Numbered from the stretch's first letter, positions 32,550-41,719 are shown. The stretch: DNA of 64,000 nucleotides from Flavobacterium alvei (GCF_002920895.1 NZ_PQVG01000010.1:1-64000), one strand, 5' to 3'. Numbers and translations: made by a program. Notes: a model not told the origin generated them from the letters alone.

Positions 32550-34787
32550 ATGAATTCATCAAGAAGGGATTTTATAAAAATTTCAATGTGGGGTGCAGGT
32601 GCAGCTGCCGTTGCAGGTTCGCTTTATTCAGTTGATGTTTTTGGCGGGAATAAAGAAGATTTCAATTATGACCGCCCCGATTTAAAACGATTTCCTACCT
32701 ATTGTGATGTTTGCTTTTGGAAATGTGCAGGCTGGACTTATGTAGATGACAAGGGAACAATCAAAAAAATTATTGGCAATGATATCGATACGCACAGCAA
32801 AGGGCGATTGTGTACCCGAGGAACTGGTGGTTTGGGAATGCATTTCGATGACGACCGACTCAAAACGCCACTGATTAGAGTATCCAAAAAAGGAGAAAAA
32901 TCAGTATTTCGCGAAGCCTCTTGGGAAGAAGCCATTTCCTTGGTGGCAAGCAAAATGAAGGATATTAAATCCAAATATGGAGCCGAAAGTTTTGCACTTC
33001 TAAAACACGGAGCGATTGGCAGTCATTTGGAACATCTTTTTAGTGCTTACGGTTCAGACACCGTTGCAGAACCCGCATTTGCCCAATGTCGTGGCCCTCG
33101 TGACGAAGGATTGAAATTGACTTTTGGTGAAAGTTGTGGCTCACCAGAAGCTACCGATATGCGGGATTCCAAATGTTTGGTATTTATAGGTTCCCATATT
33201 GGCGAAAATATGCACAACTCACAAGTGCAAGAAGTTTCAGAAGCCATCGACAAAGGCGTTACCATCATCACCGTTGATCCTCGTTTATCTACCGTAGCCA
33301 GCAAATCGAAATATTGGTTACCTATTCGCCCTGCGACTGATATGGCTTTACTATTGGCTTGGATGAATGTCATTATTTTTGAAGATTTATACGATGCAGC
33401 TTATGTTGCCAAATACACCACCGGTTTTGACGAACTGAAAGAACACGTTCGACAATTTACTCCAGAATGGGCGTACAGCATTACCGATTTGACTCCCAAA
33501 ATGATTCGGGATTCCGCTCGTGAAATGGCAAAAGCAGCTCCAGCAACACTCATTCATCCCGGACGACATTCTACTTGGTATGGCGATGATACGCAACGTA
33601 CCCGTGCCATTGGTATTTTAAATGCGCTCTTAGGCACTTGGGGACGCAGAGGAGGATTTTATTTTAATGAAAAAGCTAAAGTTCCAAAATACCCGCATCC
33701 TGAATATCCAGAACCTGCTTGGAAAGCCAAAGATTTGAATGTCAATTTGCTGTTCGCCAATCAAGGAGTGACCAATGAAGTGATTCGAGCTTCGATTCCT
33801 GGTGAAGATACAACACATCAAGTAAAAGCTTGGATGGTGGCAGGAACGAATTTGACGCAATCTGTTCCGACCGAGAAAAACTTGATGATGAAAGCTATTG
33901 AAGCCTTAGAGTTTTTGGTAGTTATTGATATTTATCCTGTAGAAATTACAGGTTATGCCGATGTGGTTTTGCCCGAGTGTTCTTATTTGGAACGATATGA
34001 CGACCTTCGAAATTCGGACTTTAGAACACCATCAATCGCTTTGAGAATGCCAGCTGCAGCTCCTCGTTGGGAATCGAAACCCGGATGGTGGATTGGCAAA
34101 CAAATAGGTTTAAAATTAGGTTTAGGCGATTATTATAAATTCAATGATTATACTGATATATTGGATTGGCAATTCAAACAAATGGGAACTTCTTTGGAAG
34201 AAATGAAACACATTGGAGTCAAAAATCTTCCAAGAACTAGCGGTCCTTTATACATTGAAGACGGAGCAGAACATATTTTTAAAACCGATTCTGGTAAAAT
34301 CGAATTGTATTCCCAAAAACTAAAAGATGTTGGTCTTGATCCAATGCCAGTTTATACTGCTCACGAACAACCACCCAAAGATTATTTCCGTCTGAATTAT
34401 GGTCGAGCACCAATGCACACCTTTAGCAAAACGGTAAACAGTCCAAATTTGAATGATTTGAGAAGTGAAAATGCATTGTGGGTCAATCCAAAAGTGGGGA
34501 AAATTTGGAACTTAAAATCAGGACAGCCCGTTTGGTTAAAAAATCAAGATGATGTAGTTTCTTCATTTCCAATCAAAGTGCGGCTTACGGAGCGAATTCG
34601 TTGGGATTCGGTTTATATGGTGCACGGATTTGGACAAAAAAATCCAGAAATGAAACGTTCCTACGGAAAAGGTGTCAATGATACTGAAATGATTACCAAA
34701 TTGATGGTCGATCCATTGATGGGCGGTACCGGAATGAGAGGAAATTTTGTAACAATTTTAACGGAAAACCCTAAAGAAACGGTCTAA
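32550..34787 (+). CDS. PsrA/PhsA-type molybdopterin oxidoreductase (polysulfide, thiosulfate or tetrathionate)
   Basis: Catalytic subunit of a respiratory sulfur-compound oxidoreductase, exported folded. The 745 residues begin with a Tat signal (SRRDFIK, then a hydrophobic stretch to about 30). The [4Fe-4S] ligands are C52, C55, C59 and C88; the likely Mo ligand is C180 in FAQCRGPRDEG. Dinucleotide-binding segments such as TLIHPGRHSTWYGDDTQRTRA and VLPECSYLERYDDLRN follow. Partner Fe-S and NrfD subunits come next. The sequence alone does not fix the substrate or direction; the thiosulfate channel and rhodaneses downstream favour thiosulfate, polysulfide or tetrathionate. Confidence 0.85.
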   Translation: MNSSRRDFIKISMWGAGAAAVAGSLYSVDVFGGNKEDFNYDRPDLKRFPTYCDVCFWKCAGWTYVDDKGTIKKIIGNDIDTHSKGRLCTRGTGGLGMHFDDDRLKTPLIRVSKKGEKSVFREASWEEAISLVASKMKDIKSKYGAESFALLKHGAIGSHLEHLFSAYGSDTVAEPAFAQCRGPRDEGLKLTFGESCGSPEATDMRDSKCLVFIGSHIGENMHNSQVQEVSEAIDKGVTIITVDPRLSTVASKSKYWLPIRPATDMALLLAWMNVIIFEDLYDAAYVAKYTTGFDELKEHVRQFTPEWAYSITDLTPKMIRDSAREMAKAAPATLIHPGRHSTWYGDDTQRTRAIGILNALLGTWGRRGGFYFNEKAKVPKYPHPEYPEPAWKAKDLNVNLLFANQGVTNEVIRASIPGEDTTHQVKAWMVAGTNLTQSVPTEKNLMMKAIEALEFLVVIDIYPVEITGYADVVLPECSYLERYDDLRNSDFRTPSIALRMPAAAPRWESKPGWWIGKQIGLKLGLGDYYKFNDYTDILDWQFKQMGTSLEEMKHIGVKNLPRTSGPLYIEDGAEHIFKTDSGKIELYSQKLKDVGLDPMPVYTAHEQPPKDYFRLNYGRAPMHTFSKTVNSPNLNDLRSENALWVNPKVGKIWNLKSGQPVWLKNQDDVVSSFPIKVRLTERIRWDSVYMVHGFGQKNPEMKRSYGKGVNDTEMITKLMVDPLMGGTGMRGNFVTILTENPKETV

Positions 34788-34788
34788 G

Positions 34789-35325
34789 ATGAGATATGTA
34801 ATGGTCATAGATACGCTAAAATGCGTAGGATGTAGCGACTGTGTAGTGGCTTGTCAAACAGAAAATGATGTTCCAACAGGATATTGCAGGGATTGGGTTA
34901 CCGAATCGGTTACAGGAACCTATCCCGAAGTGGATATAGAATTAAGGTCAGAACGCTGCAATCATTGCGACAACGCGCCTTGCGTGAGAACTTGCCCCAC
35001 AGAAGCAAGCCACATTATCGAGGGCGGAATTGTTTTGGTGGACAGAGATTTGTGTATTGGTTGTGGGGCTTGTATCGAATCCTGTCCTTATGATGCTAGA
35101 TACCGACATCCCGATTTGGGAATCGTTGATAAATGTACCTTCTGTGTTCACAGAGTCAAAAAAGGTCAAGACCCAGCCTGCGTTTCAGTTTGTCCTACAA
35201 ACTGTATGTATTTTGGTGATTTGGATGATTCTAATAGTAAAGTTGCCCAATTATTAGCCGAAAGAAAACACAAAGTCTTGGCCAAAGAAGCCGGAACATC
35301 ACCCAATGTTTATTATTTAATTTAA
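34789..35325 (+). CDS. Four-cluster ferredoxin subunit, PsrB type
   Basis: 178 residues carrying four [4Fe-4S] motifs: CVGCSDCVVAC, CNHCDNAPCVRTC, CIGCGACIESCPY and CTFCVHRVKKGQDPACVSVC. This is the PsrB/NrfC/DmsB family, which wires the molybdo-subunit to the membrane subunit. It has no signal of its own, so it is probably carried out by the Tat signal of the upstream partner. It starts 1 bp after the PsrA-type stop. Confidence 0.92.
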   Translation: MRYVMVIDTLKCVGCSDCVVACQTENDVPTGYCRDWVTESVTGTYPEVDIELRSERCNHCDNAPCVRTCPTEASHIIEGGIVLVDRDLCIGCGACIESCPYDARYRHPDLGIVDKCTFCVHRVKKGQDPACVSVCPTNCMYFGDLDDSNSKVAQLLAERKHKVLAKEAGTSPNVYYLI

Positions 35326-35366
35326 ATCCATTTGGTGCAATTATTAAATTTTTAGAAAAAAAATGG

Positions 35367-35491
35367 AAACACATAGAACCATAGAAAAAAGAGTTGGATA
35401 GACCAATTCTTGGTTTCCACATAGCCTATGTATCCTAAAATTAAGTGAAACGACTAATTAAAATCAATTATAACTATGTTTCTATGCGTTT
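35367..35491. repeat. Inverted repeat AAACACATAGAACCATAG inside the sulfur operon
   Basis: 35367-35384 and 35474-35491 (CTATGTTTCTATGCGTTT) are complementary at 16/18 positions, with an 89-nt interval that also contains CACATAGCCTATG. It fills the 233-bp gap between the ferredoxin and membrane subunits, the only large gap among the first genes of the operon. Confidence 0.65.
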
Positions 35492-35558
35492 AAAAAAACA
35501 TAAAATTGAAATTTAATAAAATACAAAAAAATCGATAGTAATACCTAATTAATACAAA

Positions 35559-36503
35559 ATGAAAGAAGAAATTTTCATCAGCGGTAGAAATATTCCTCAT
35601 ATAGATCCACATTTAGCCATCTGGGAATTCCCCATTTCTTTATACTTATTTCTGGGAGGATTATCGGCAGGAATCCTATTGTTTTCGGCTTTTACCCACC
35701 TTTTGAATAAAGACGAAGAATTAAAAGGCGCTTCCAAATGGGCACCGCTTATTGTCCCTTTTGCTTTGGCAATTGGATTGTTTGCCTTGATAATCGATTT
35801 AGGAAATCCTTTTTATTCCTGGAAACTTTACACTACAATTCGTTTGGAATCACCAATGTCTTGGGGAGCTTGGGTTTTATTGATTGTAACGCCACTTTCT
35901 ATTCTTTGGATTTTTTCCGATTTGAGAAAGCTGTTTCCAAAACTGAATTACACCAAACTTCCTTTTCTATTCAAAGTAGAAGATTTCTGTGTGAAATACA
36001 AAAAACAGATGGCTTTGGCTTTGATACCATTGACCATCATTTTGGGAATTTACACAGGTATTTTACTTTCGGCATTCAATGCTCGCCCGCTTTGGAACAA
36101 CGCTATTTTAGGACCATTATTCTTGGTTTCCGGGCTTTCGACAGCGGCAGCCACTATAATTTTGTTTGCCAAATCAGCACACGAAAGACATTTGTTCAGC
36201 AAAATTGATGTGCTATTAATCGTTATCGAATTGGGTTTAATCATCCACTTGATTATGGGTTATTACGCCGGAAATGAAATGCAGGTCGAAGCCGTAAAAA
36301 TATTAGTTGGGGGCGATTTGACAACGCTATTCTTTGGTTTCTTCGTGGCTTTGGGCTTGCTATTGCCTTTGGTTTTGGAAGTTTTCGAATTAATGGGTTT
36401 TAAAGTTCCTGTGGTTGTCCCTGCTATTTTAATTATTGTTAGCGGATTAATTTTCAGGGTTTTGATGGTCGAAGCGGGGCAAATAACACGTATTCTTTAT
36501 TAA
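35559..36503 (+). CDS. NrfD/PsrC-type membrane subunit
   Basis: 314 residues with eight membrane segments. The start IWEFPISLYLFLGGLSAGILLFSAF is the NrfD/PsrC quinone-site region, and the central part reads RLESPMSWGAWVLLIVTPLSIL. PsrC exchanges electrons with menaquinone and anchors the complex. With the two genes upstream it forms a complete PsrABC-type complex. Confidence 0.9.
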   Translation: MKEEIFISGRNIPHIDPHLAIWEFPISLYLFLGGLSAGILLFSAFTHLLNKDEELKGASKWAPLIVPFALAIGLFALIIDLGNPFYSWKLYTTIRLESPMSWGAWVLLIVTPLSILWIFSDLRKLFPKLNYTKLPFLFKVEDFCVKYKKQMALALIPLTIILGIYTGILLSAFNARPLWNNAILGPLFLVSGLSTAAATIILFAKSAHERHLFSKIDVLLIVIELGLIIHLIMGYYAGNEMQVEAVKILVGGDLTTLFFGFFVALGLLLPLVLEVFELMGFKVPVVVPAILIIVSGLIFRVLMVEAGQITRILY

Positions 36504-36518
36504 TTTTTAAAGTTTAAA

Positions 36519-37049
36519 ATGATGGATATAAAATCAGATAAACAACACATTTATTGGAATCCTTATCTTGGAGGATTTCTATTGGGTATCATATTAATAA
36601 TGACTTTCTTTTTTACGGGAAGGGGATTGGGAGCTTCAGGAGCGGCCAAAGCTATTGTGACGCAAACCGTTCACACCGTGGCACCAACACACACTGAAAA
36701 TAATGCCTATTATTCCGATCAATTTTTAGGAGGGAAAGTTCCCATTAGCAATTGGTTGGTTTTTGAAGTAATTGGGGTTGTTGCAGGAGCTTTTATTTCG
36801 GGTTCTTTATCGGGAAGAGTCTTTTTTAGAGTGCAACATTCACCCAAAATTACTGCCAGAAAGCGTTTGTGGTTTGCTTTATTGGGCGGTGCATTATTTG
36901 GTTTTGGAGCACAATTTGCCAAAGGTTGCACCAGCGGAGCAGCCTTGAGCGGAATGACCGTTTTGTCTTTGGGAGGTTATATCGCGATGCTTTCCATTTT
37001 TGGAGGCGCTTTTCTATTTGCCTATTTCTTTAGAAAATTATGGCTTTAA
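36519..37049 (+). CDS. YeeE/YedE-type sulfur transport protein, first half
   Basis: 176 residues with four to five membrane segments. The signature is GGALFGFGAQFAKGCTSGAALSGMTVLSLGGY, with the conserved GCTSG cysteine. In YeeE/TsuA this cysteine lines the thiosulfate path. The usual protein is a single chain with two such halves; here the second half is the next gene, 30 bp downstream. Confidence 0.85.
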   Translation: MMDIKSDKQHIYWNPYLGGFLLGIILIMTFFFTGRGLGASGAAKAIVTQTVHTVAPTHTENNAYYSDQFLGGKVPISNWLVFEVIGVVAGAFISGSLSGRVFFRVQHSPKITARKRLWFALLGGALFGFGAQFAKGCTSGAALSGMTVLSLGGYIAMLSIFGGAFLFAYFFRKLWL

Positions 37050-37050
37050 T

Positions 37051-37078
37051 CAACTTCTAACTTCTAACTTTTTAAACT
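37051..37078. repeat. Four 7-bp repeats between the two YeeE halves
   Basis: CAACTTC, TAACTTC, TAACTTT, TTAAACT. They fill the spacer from 1 base after the stop to the next ATG. Confidence 0.65.
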
Positions 37079-37079
37079 T

Positions 37080-37667
37080 ATGGGACCTTTAATACCAGAA
37101 ATACTATCAGATCAATGGAATAATATTATTGCCATTATTACGGGAATGGCATTTGGATTCGTTTTGGAATCATCCGGATTCTCTTCTTCCCGAAAATTGG
37201 TAGGCGTTTTTTACGGATACGATTTTGCCGTGTTGCGAGTATTTTTCACGGCAGCAGTTACCGCATCCATCGGATTGCTTTTTATGGATTACTTCGGATG
37301 GATCGATATGGCAGCTTTAGACGGTTTGCCAGCACGAGTTTGGCCAATTATTGTTGGCGGTCTCATTATGGGATTGGGTTTTGTGACGGGCGGATTTTGC
37401 CCGGGAACTTGCATTACCGCCATCGGAATTGGAAAATTAGACGGATATATGTTTTTTGGAGGAATAATTCTCGGCGTATTTGTATTTTCTGAAATGTTTC
37501 CTTTATTCGAAAATTTTTATAATTCAAGTAATTTGGGCGATGTGACCGTTCCGGAATATTTCAATATAAATCCGTATTGGTTTACCGTTGGTGTGTCAAT
37601 AATTGCCATAGTTGCCTTTTATGCAGTAATGCTAATTCAAAAACGCATCAAAAGTGTTGAATATTAA
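37080..37667 (+). CDS. YeeE/YedE-type sulfur transport protein, second half
   Basis: 195 residues with about five membrane segments. GMAFGFVLESSGFSSSRKLVG and GLGFVTGGFCPGTCITAIGIGKLDGY are the matching half-signatures, with two cysteines in GFCPGTC. Together with the preceding gene it should form one thiosulfate or sulfide/persulfide channel in the inner membrane. Confidence 0.85.
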   Translation: MGPLIPEILSDQWNNIIAIITGMAFGFVLESSGFSSSRKLVGVFYGYDFAVLRVFFTAAVTASIGLLFMDYFGWIDMAALDGLPARVWPIIVGGLIMGLGFVTGGFCPGTCITAIGIGKLDGYMFFGGIILGVFVFSEMFPLFENFYNSSNLGDVTVPEYFNINPYWFTVGVSIIAIVAFYAVMLIQKRIKSVEY

Positions 37668-37687
37668 TAGCACAATTAAAATTTAAA

Positions 37688-38410
37688 ATGAAAAAACGAT
37701 ATATTTTTTTAGCCATAGTCCCAATTGTATTGTCTCTTGTGTTGGCTTTTTTGCCCGACAAAAGCAATTCTATTGATGCCAAAAGAAATCAAAAAATCTT
37801 GAAATCAGCCAAATATACTGGAGTGACGCCCAATAATTTATTGTTGGAATCGGTGAATAGTAATCGGTTTATTCAACCCGATGAATTGGCCAAAGTCATT
37901 ATTGGACAAGACCCTTCTTATCTTTTGGTAGATTTACGAGACGCGGTTCAGTATGAAAAATTCACCCTTCCGGGAGCCATCAATATTCCTTACGAAGAAA
38001 TATTAACCAAAGAAAATCAAGCCGTTTTTGATTCAGAAGCCTATAATGTGGTCTTGTTTTCCAATGGCACGATTGTTCCCGACCAAGTGTGGATGATATT
38101 GCGAAGAGCAGGAATTAAAAATCTAAAAGTGCTCAATGGAGGCGTGAATCAATTTTATCAATTGTATTTAAATCCACCAAAACCTTTAGAAACAGATTCT
38201 GAGGAAGCCTTTGAAAATTATAGTTATCGCAAAGCGGTTGGTGCACATTTAGGATTGCCAAATCCGGACGAATTTATTCCTAAAGGCAGGGAGAATGTAC
38301 AAAGCAGTACTATTGCTACAGGATTAAAACCTGTTGTTAAACCAGCGGTAAAAGCTGCTCCAAAAGTGGTTGTTCCCAAAAAAGCAGAAGGCGGAGATGA
38401 AGGGTGTTAG
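37688..38410 (+). CDS. Membrane-anchored rhodanese-like protein, catalytic Cys lost, C-terminal DEGC arm
   Basis: 240 residues. An N-terminal hydrophobic span (IFLAIVPIVLSLVLAFLP) is followed by one rhodanese fold (about 70-175: YLLVDLRDAVQYEKFTLPGAINIPYEE; LKVLNGGVNQFYQ). The active-site loop reads VVLFSNGTIVPDQ, with Ser where rhodaneses have Cys. The last 35 residues are a Pro/Lys/Val/Ala arm (GLKPVVKPAVKAAPK...) ending GGDEGC, so the only Cys is the final residue, C240. It likely faces the periplasm. The next gene has the same plan. I know no name for this protein. Confidence 0.8.
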   Translation: MKKRYIFLAIVPIVLSLVLAFLPDKSNSIDAKRNQKILKSAKYTGVTPNNLLLESVNSNRFIQPDELAKVIIGQDPSYLLVDLRDAVQYEKFTLPGAINIPYEEILTKENQAVFDSEAYNVVLFSNGTIVPDQVWMILRRAGIKNLKVLNGGVNQFYQLYLNPPKPLETDSEEAFENYSYRKAVGAHLGLPNPDEFIPKGRENVQSSTIATGLKPVVKPAVKAAPKVVVPKKAEGGDEGC

Positions 38411-38456
38411 CGGGAAAATATTTTTAATAAATTGAAACAAAATTAACAAAATCAAA

Positions 38457-39134
38457 ATGGACACAAACCCTATAAATAATACTTCAGAATTCACCAAAAC
38501 CAATTGGGTTACCTTTGGAGTTATTGCGGCACTTATCGTGTTAGTTCTTAGTTTTATTTTCTTGAAAACAGAGAAATACACTTTTAAAACCCCACTCGAT
38601 AAAGAGCTTTCCGAAATAAAAGTAGCCAGTTTTCAAGCGACTCCACAATCGGTGGCTAATGCTATTTTAAACAAAGATAAATCCATTATTTTGGTGGATG
38701 TGCGAAGCCAATTTGATTTTGCCAAAGGACATTTACCCGAAGCCAAAAATATTTACAAAGTCAATCTAATGGACGATTCAAACATGGACTTTTTTATGAG
38801 CCTAAAAGAATCGAATAAAAAAGCGATATTGTATGGCAGTTCTGCCTCCGAAGCGAATGTGCCTTTTATGATTTTGAAACAAATGGGTATCGAAAACATT
38901 AGCTATTTAGCCGTTGGTTACGATGATTTGAAAGCGGGAAATTGGACTGAAATAGCAGCAAATAAATCTAATTTTAATGATGAAACAGCCGTGGTAGATT
39001 TTGCAAAATTCATTTCGGATGCCAATAAATCCAGTAATAAAGTAAAAACTGCTGTTGCTCAACCAACTGTTGCAAAACCTAAAGTTACAGTAAAGCCCGT
39101 TAAAGCTGAAGCTGCAAAAGATGAAGGTTGTTAA
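38457..39134 (+). CDS. Second rhodanese-like protein without catalytic Cys, C-terminal DEGC arm
   Basis: 225 residues. An N-terminal cytosolic stretch precedes one membrane span (WVTFGVIAALIVLVLSFIF), then a rhodanese fold (IILVDVRSQFDFAKGHLPEAKNIY; NISYLAVGYDDLKAGNW). The loop is AILYGSSASEANVP, again lacking the catalytic Cys. A flexible tail (VAQPTVAKPKVTVKP...) ends AAKDEGC, with C225 as the sole Cys. It is clearly parallel to the preceding protein though the sequences differ. A terminal Cys on a swinging arm recalls SoxY and DsrC sulfur carriers; the role here is inference. Confidence 0.8.
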   Translation: MDTNPINNTSEFTKTNWVTFGVIAALIVLVLSFIFLKTEKYTFKTPLDKELSEIKVASFQATPQSVANAILNKDKSIILVDVRSQFDFAKGHLPEAKNIYKVNLMDDSNMDFFMSLKESNKKAILYGSSASEANVPFMILKQMGIENISYLAVGYDDLKAGNWTEIAANKSNFNDETAVVDFAKFISDANKSSNKVKTAVAQPTVAKPKVTVKPVKAEAAKDEGC

Positions 39135-39201
39135 TTGTGAACTTTCAAATGGTAAATGGTTGTAATTTATTGACTATTTTTGATATAAATCCAACTTTAT
39201 T

Positions 39202-40998
39202 TTGATTCCAAATAAAACATTCTTTGTAGTTATATTGTTTTTAATTGCTTTACAGCTAATTGGTTGCAAGCAATCAAACGATGAGTATCGTGTTCTCGAT
39301 AACAAAGAATCTTGTTTGTCCTGCCATAGTGAAATGACAGGTTTTAGTAGGTATCACGATCCAAAAGTTATTGGTTGTGCTTCCTGTCATTTGGGAAATA
39401 TTCATTCTAAAGACAAAAATATTGCGCATAAAGGAATGGTTCTGATTCCGGGAAATCTTCAAAATGCTGCTCAAACTTGTGCTACGGCAAACTGTCATTC
39501 CAAAGAACTTCACCGAATTCAAAAATCGTTGATGACGACCAATTCAGGGATTATCAGTGTCGATAAATACCTTTTTGACGAATTAGAACCCAGTGATTCT
39601 CTATTTCATATCACGCATTTAGGACAAACTGCTGCCGATATGCACCTCAAAAACAAATGTGCTACTTGTCATTTGGGTAACGAAAAAAAGCATTACGGAG
39701 CCATTGACGAAAAATCCCGTGGCGGAGGTTGCTTAGCTTGTCATTTGAATTATGATGCAGGATCAAAACCCAATATCAAAGACCAAATTCATCCCAAAAT
39801 TAATCTTAATGTCGATAACACCAAATGTTTTGGTTGCCACAGCCGTTCGGGACGAATTTCTACCAATTATGAAGGTTGGAGCGAAACGTTGCTCAAGCCA
39901 CACGAAGTGAAAAACAGCAAAAATCATCGCCTTCTAATGGACGGAAGAGTATTCGAAAAAGCTACTGCCGATGTCCATCACAAATCTGGAATGCTTTGTA
40001 TCGATTGTCATATTTCGCAAGAAATAATGGGTGATGGCAAAACCTATAAACACGAAGCCGATGCCATAAAAATTAGTTGTGCCGATTGTCATACTCAAGG
40101 AAAACCAAATCAAACGAAGCCTTTGCAAATGGATTATATCTCGGCATTCGATTATGCTTTAAGAGGTTATAAACATTCGGCAAATAGTTTTTTGGTTACC
40201 CAAAAAGGTTCCATTCCACTAGTAAACACACACAAAGATGCTAAAGGAAATGCTTTTTTAGTTTCTAAAATTAGCAAAAAAGAACTTCCAATAAAACAGT
40301 CTTGCAAACGAGATGAGGTGCATCAAAAAGTGTCTTGCAGTATGTGTCATACCGCTTGGGCGCCGACTTGTATTGGCTGTCACACCGATTATGATCCTCG
40401 AATTATTAATGCCGATAAAACGCAAGGTCGCTGGATAGAACACGTGGCGGAATTTGGTTTTGCGCCACCCACAATTGGCGTGAAAAAAATTGGAAATTCC
40501 AAAGAGTTTGTGCCCGCTATTCCGGGTATGATTATGACTTTGGATAAATCGGGTTTTAAAGGCACTAAAAAGGGTAGTGATAGCAAATTTGTGCGATGGT
40601 ATGCGCCAAATGCAGCTCACACGACTACAAAAACGGTTCGAAATTGTGCATCCTGTCATATCAATTCCCAAGCATTGGGTTTTGGAAAAGGAACACTAAA
40701 TTATGTTGTAAAAGACAAAAAAGCGAATTGGAATTTTACGCCTTATTATGCTAATACTCCACAAGACGGCTTGCCACAGGATGCTTGGATAGGGTTTCTG
40801 AAAGATGTAAATACCAAAACTACGTATTCCTCACACAATTATTTTTTTCCTTTGGATTTGAAGGAGCAAAAGAAAATGCTGGAAGTTGGAGCTTGTATTC
40901 ATTGCCATCAAAAAGACGATAAATTTTTGAAACGACTAACGAATGGAGAGTATCAAAAGATGTTGAAAACCAGAAAAAAAGTCTGCGTTATTCCTTAG
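39202..40998 (+). CDS. Multihaem cytochrome c lipoprotein, 12 haem motifs
   Basis: 598 residues starting at TTG 39202. The signal FVVILFLIALQLIGC is a lipobox. Eleven CXXCH motifs (CLSCH, CASCH, CATCH, CLACH, CFGCH, CIDCH, CADCH, CSMCH, CIGCH, CASCH, CIHCH) and one CATANCH (CX4CH) are spread along the chain. Related multihaem families include octahaem tetrathionate reductases and electron carriers, but I cannot place it exactly. As the last gene of the sulfur operon it may exchange electrons with the PsrABC complex outside the inner membrane. It ends 4 bp from the stop of the convergent regulator gene. Confidence 0.82.
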   Translation: MIPNKTFFVVILFLIALQLIGCKQSNDEYRVLDNKESCLSCHSEMTGFSRYHDPKVIGCASCHLGNIHSKDKNIAHKGMVLIPGNLQNAAQTCATANCHSKELHRIQKSLMTTNSGIISVDKYLFDELEPSDSLFHITHLGQTAADMHLKNKCATCHLGNEKKHYGAIDEKSRGGGCLACHLNYDAGSKPNIKDQIHPKINLNVDNTKCFGCHSRSGRISTNYEGWSETLLKPHEVKNSKNHRLLMDGRVFEKATADVHHKSGMLCIDCHISQEIMGDGKTYKHEADAIKISCADCHTQGKPNQTKPLQMDYISAFDYALRGYKHSANSFLVTQKGSIPLVNTHKDAKGNAFLVSKISKKELPIKQSCKRDEVHQKVSCSMCHTAWAPTCIGCHTDYDPRIINADKTQGRWIEHVAEFGFAPPTIGVKKIGNSKEFVPAIPGMIMTLDKSGFKGTKKGSDSKFVRWYAPNAAHTTTKTVRNCASCHINSQALGFGKGTLNYVVKDKKANWNFTPYYANTPQDGLPQDAWIGFLKDVNTKTTYSSHNYFFPLDLKEQKKMLEVGACIHCHQKDDKFLKRLTNGEYQKMLKTRKKVCVIP

Positions 40999-41002
40999 AA
41001 AA

Positions 41003-41683
41003 TCAACCAAATTCACAAACTTTGTGTAAACTATCGATGTTGACTAACTTGATAGACTTGCCATTGACTTCAATTAAACCGTCATTTTCTAACTCCTTTA
41101 TAATTCGAATCACATTTTCCATAGAAAGCCCTAAAAAATCAGCCATATCTTGACGGCTGAGTGACATCGTGTATTCATTATTGAAATAAACACTATTGGC
41201 CATACAAACCAACATAAAAGCCACTTTTCCCCGAGAATTTTTTTCCATCATATTCATAAAACGCTTAAAAATACGTGAAGAATTATGATTTAGGAATTTG
41301 ATGATTTCGTTAGAGAAGGCCACATTACTATTTAATACTTCTTTGAATGAGGCATTATCATAAATGTCCACTTCACAATCTTCGGTGGCGGTAACGGTGT
41401 ATAAATAAACTTTTTCTTCGCAAAATAAACTCGACAATCCTAGAAAAGTTTGACTGCCTTTAAGAATTAGAATGATGTTTTTTTGATTGCCTTCCATCCC
41501 CAATTTAAAAAAACCAGTTTTGCTAAAAACGATACTATTAGCAATAGTTCCTTGTTTGAGAATAATATCATTTTTTTTATAAAACAGTGTCTTTTTGTTT
41601 TTATCCAAAATGGCTGCATCGGATTCACTTAACAAGTTAAATGCATGATTATGTTTGATATCTTTTAAGCAATCTAATAACAT
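41003..41683 (-). CDS. Crp/Fnr-family regulator of the sulfur island
   Basis: 226 residues: cNMP-like roll (about 35-120), dimer helix, and C-terminal winged helix SLSRQDMADFLGLSMENVIRIIKELENDGLI, with the Glu and Arg of the FNR recognition helix. There is no N-terminal cysteine cluster, so it is not an Fe-S FNR; the signal is unknown (haem or redox are possible). A perfect FNR box (TTGAT-N4-ATCAA) stands upstream, and related sites precede three operons. It is convergent with the multihaem gene and divergent from the rhodanese lipoprotein gene. Confidence 0.85.
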   Translation of the reverse strand: MLLDCLKDIKHNHAFNLLSESDAAILDKNKKTLFYKKNDIILKQGTIANSIVFSKTGFFKLGMEGNQKNIILILKGSQTFLGLSSLFCEEKVYLYTVTATEDCEVDIYDNASFKEVLNSNVAFSNEIIKFLNHNSSRIFKRFMNMMEKNSRGKVAFMLVCMANSVYFNNEYTMSLSRQDMADFLGLSMENVIRIIKELENDGLIEVNGKSIKLVNIDSLHKVCEFG

Positions 41684-41719
41684 ATTTCTACAATTTTATA
41701 GTACAAAAAATAAGATATT

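Noticed and set aside
35738..36208. 156-codon plus-strand frame
   Set aside because: Alternate frame of the NrfD/PsrC-type gene.
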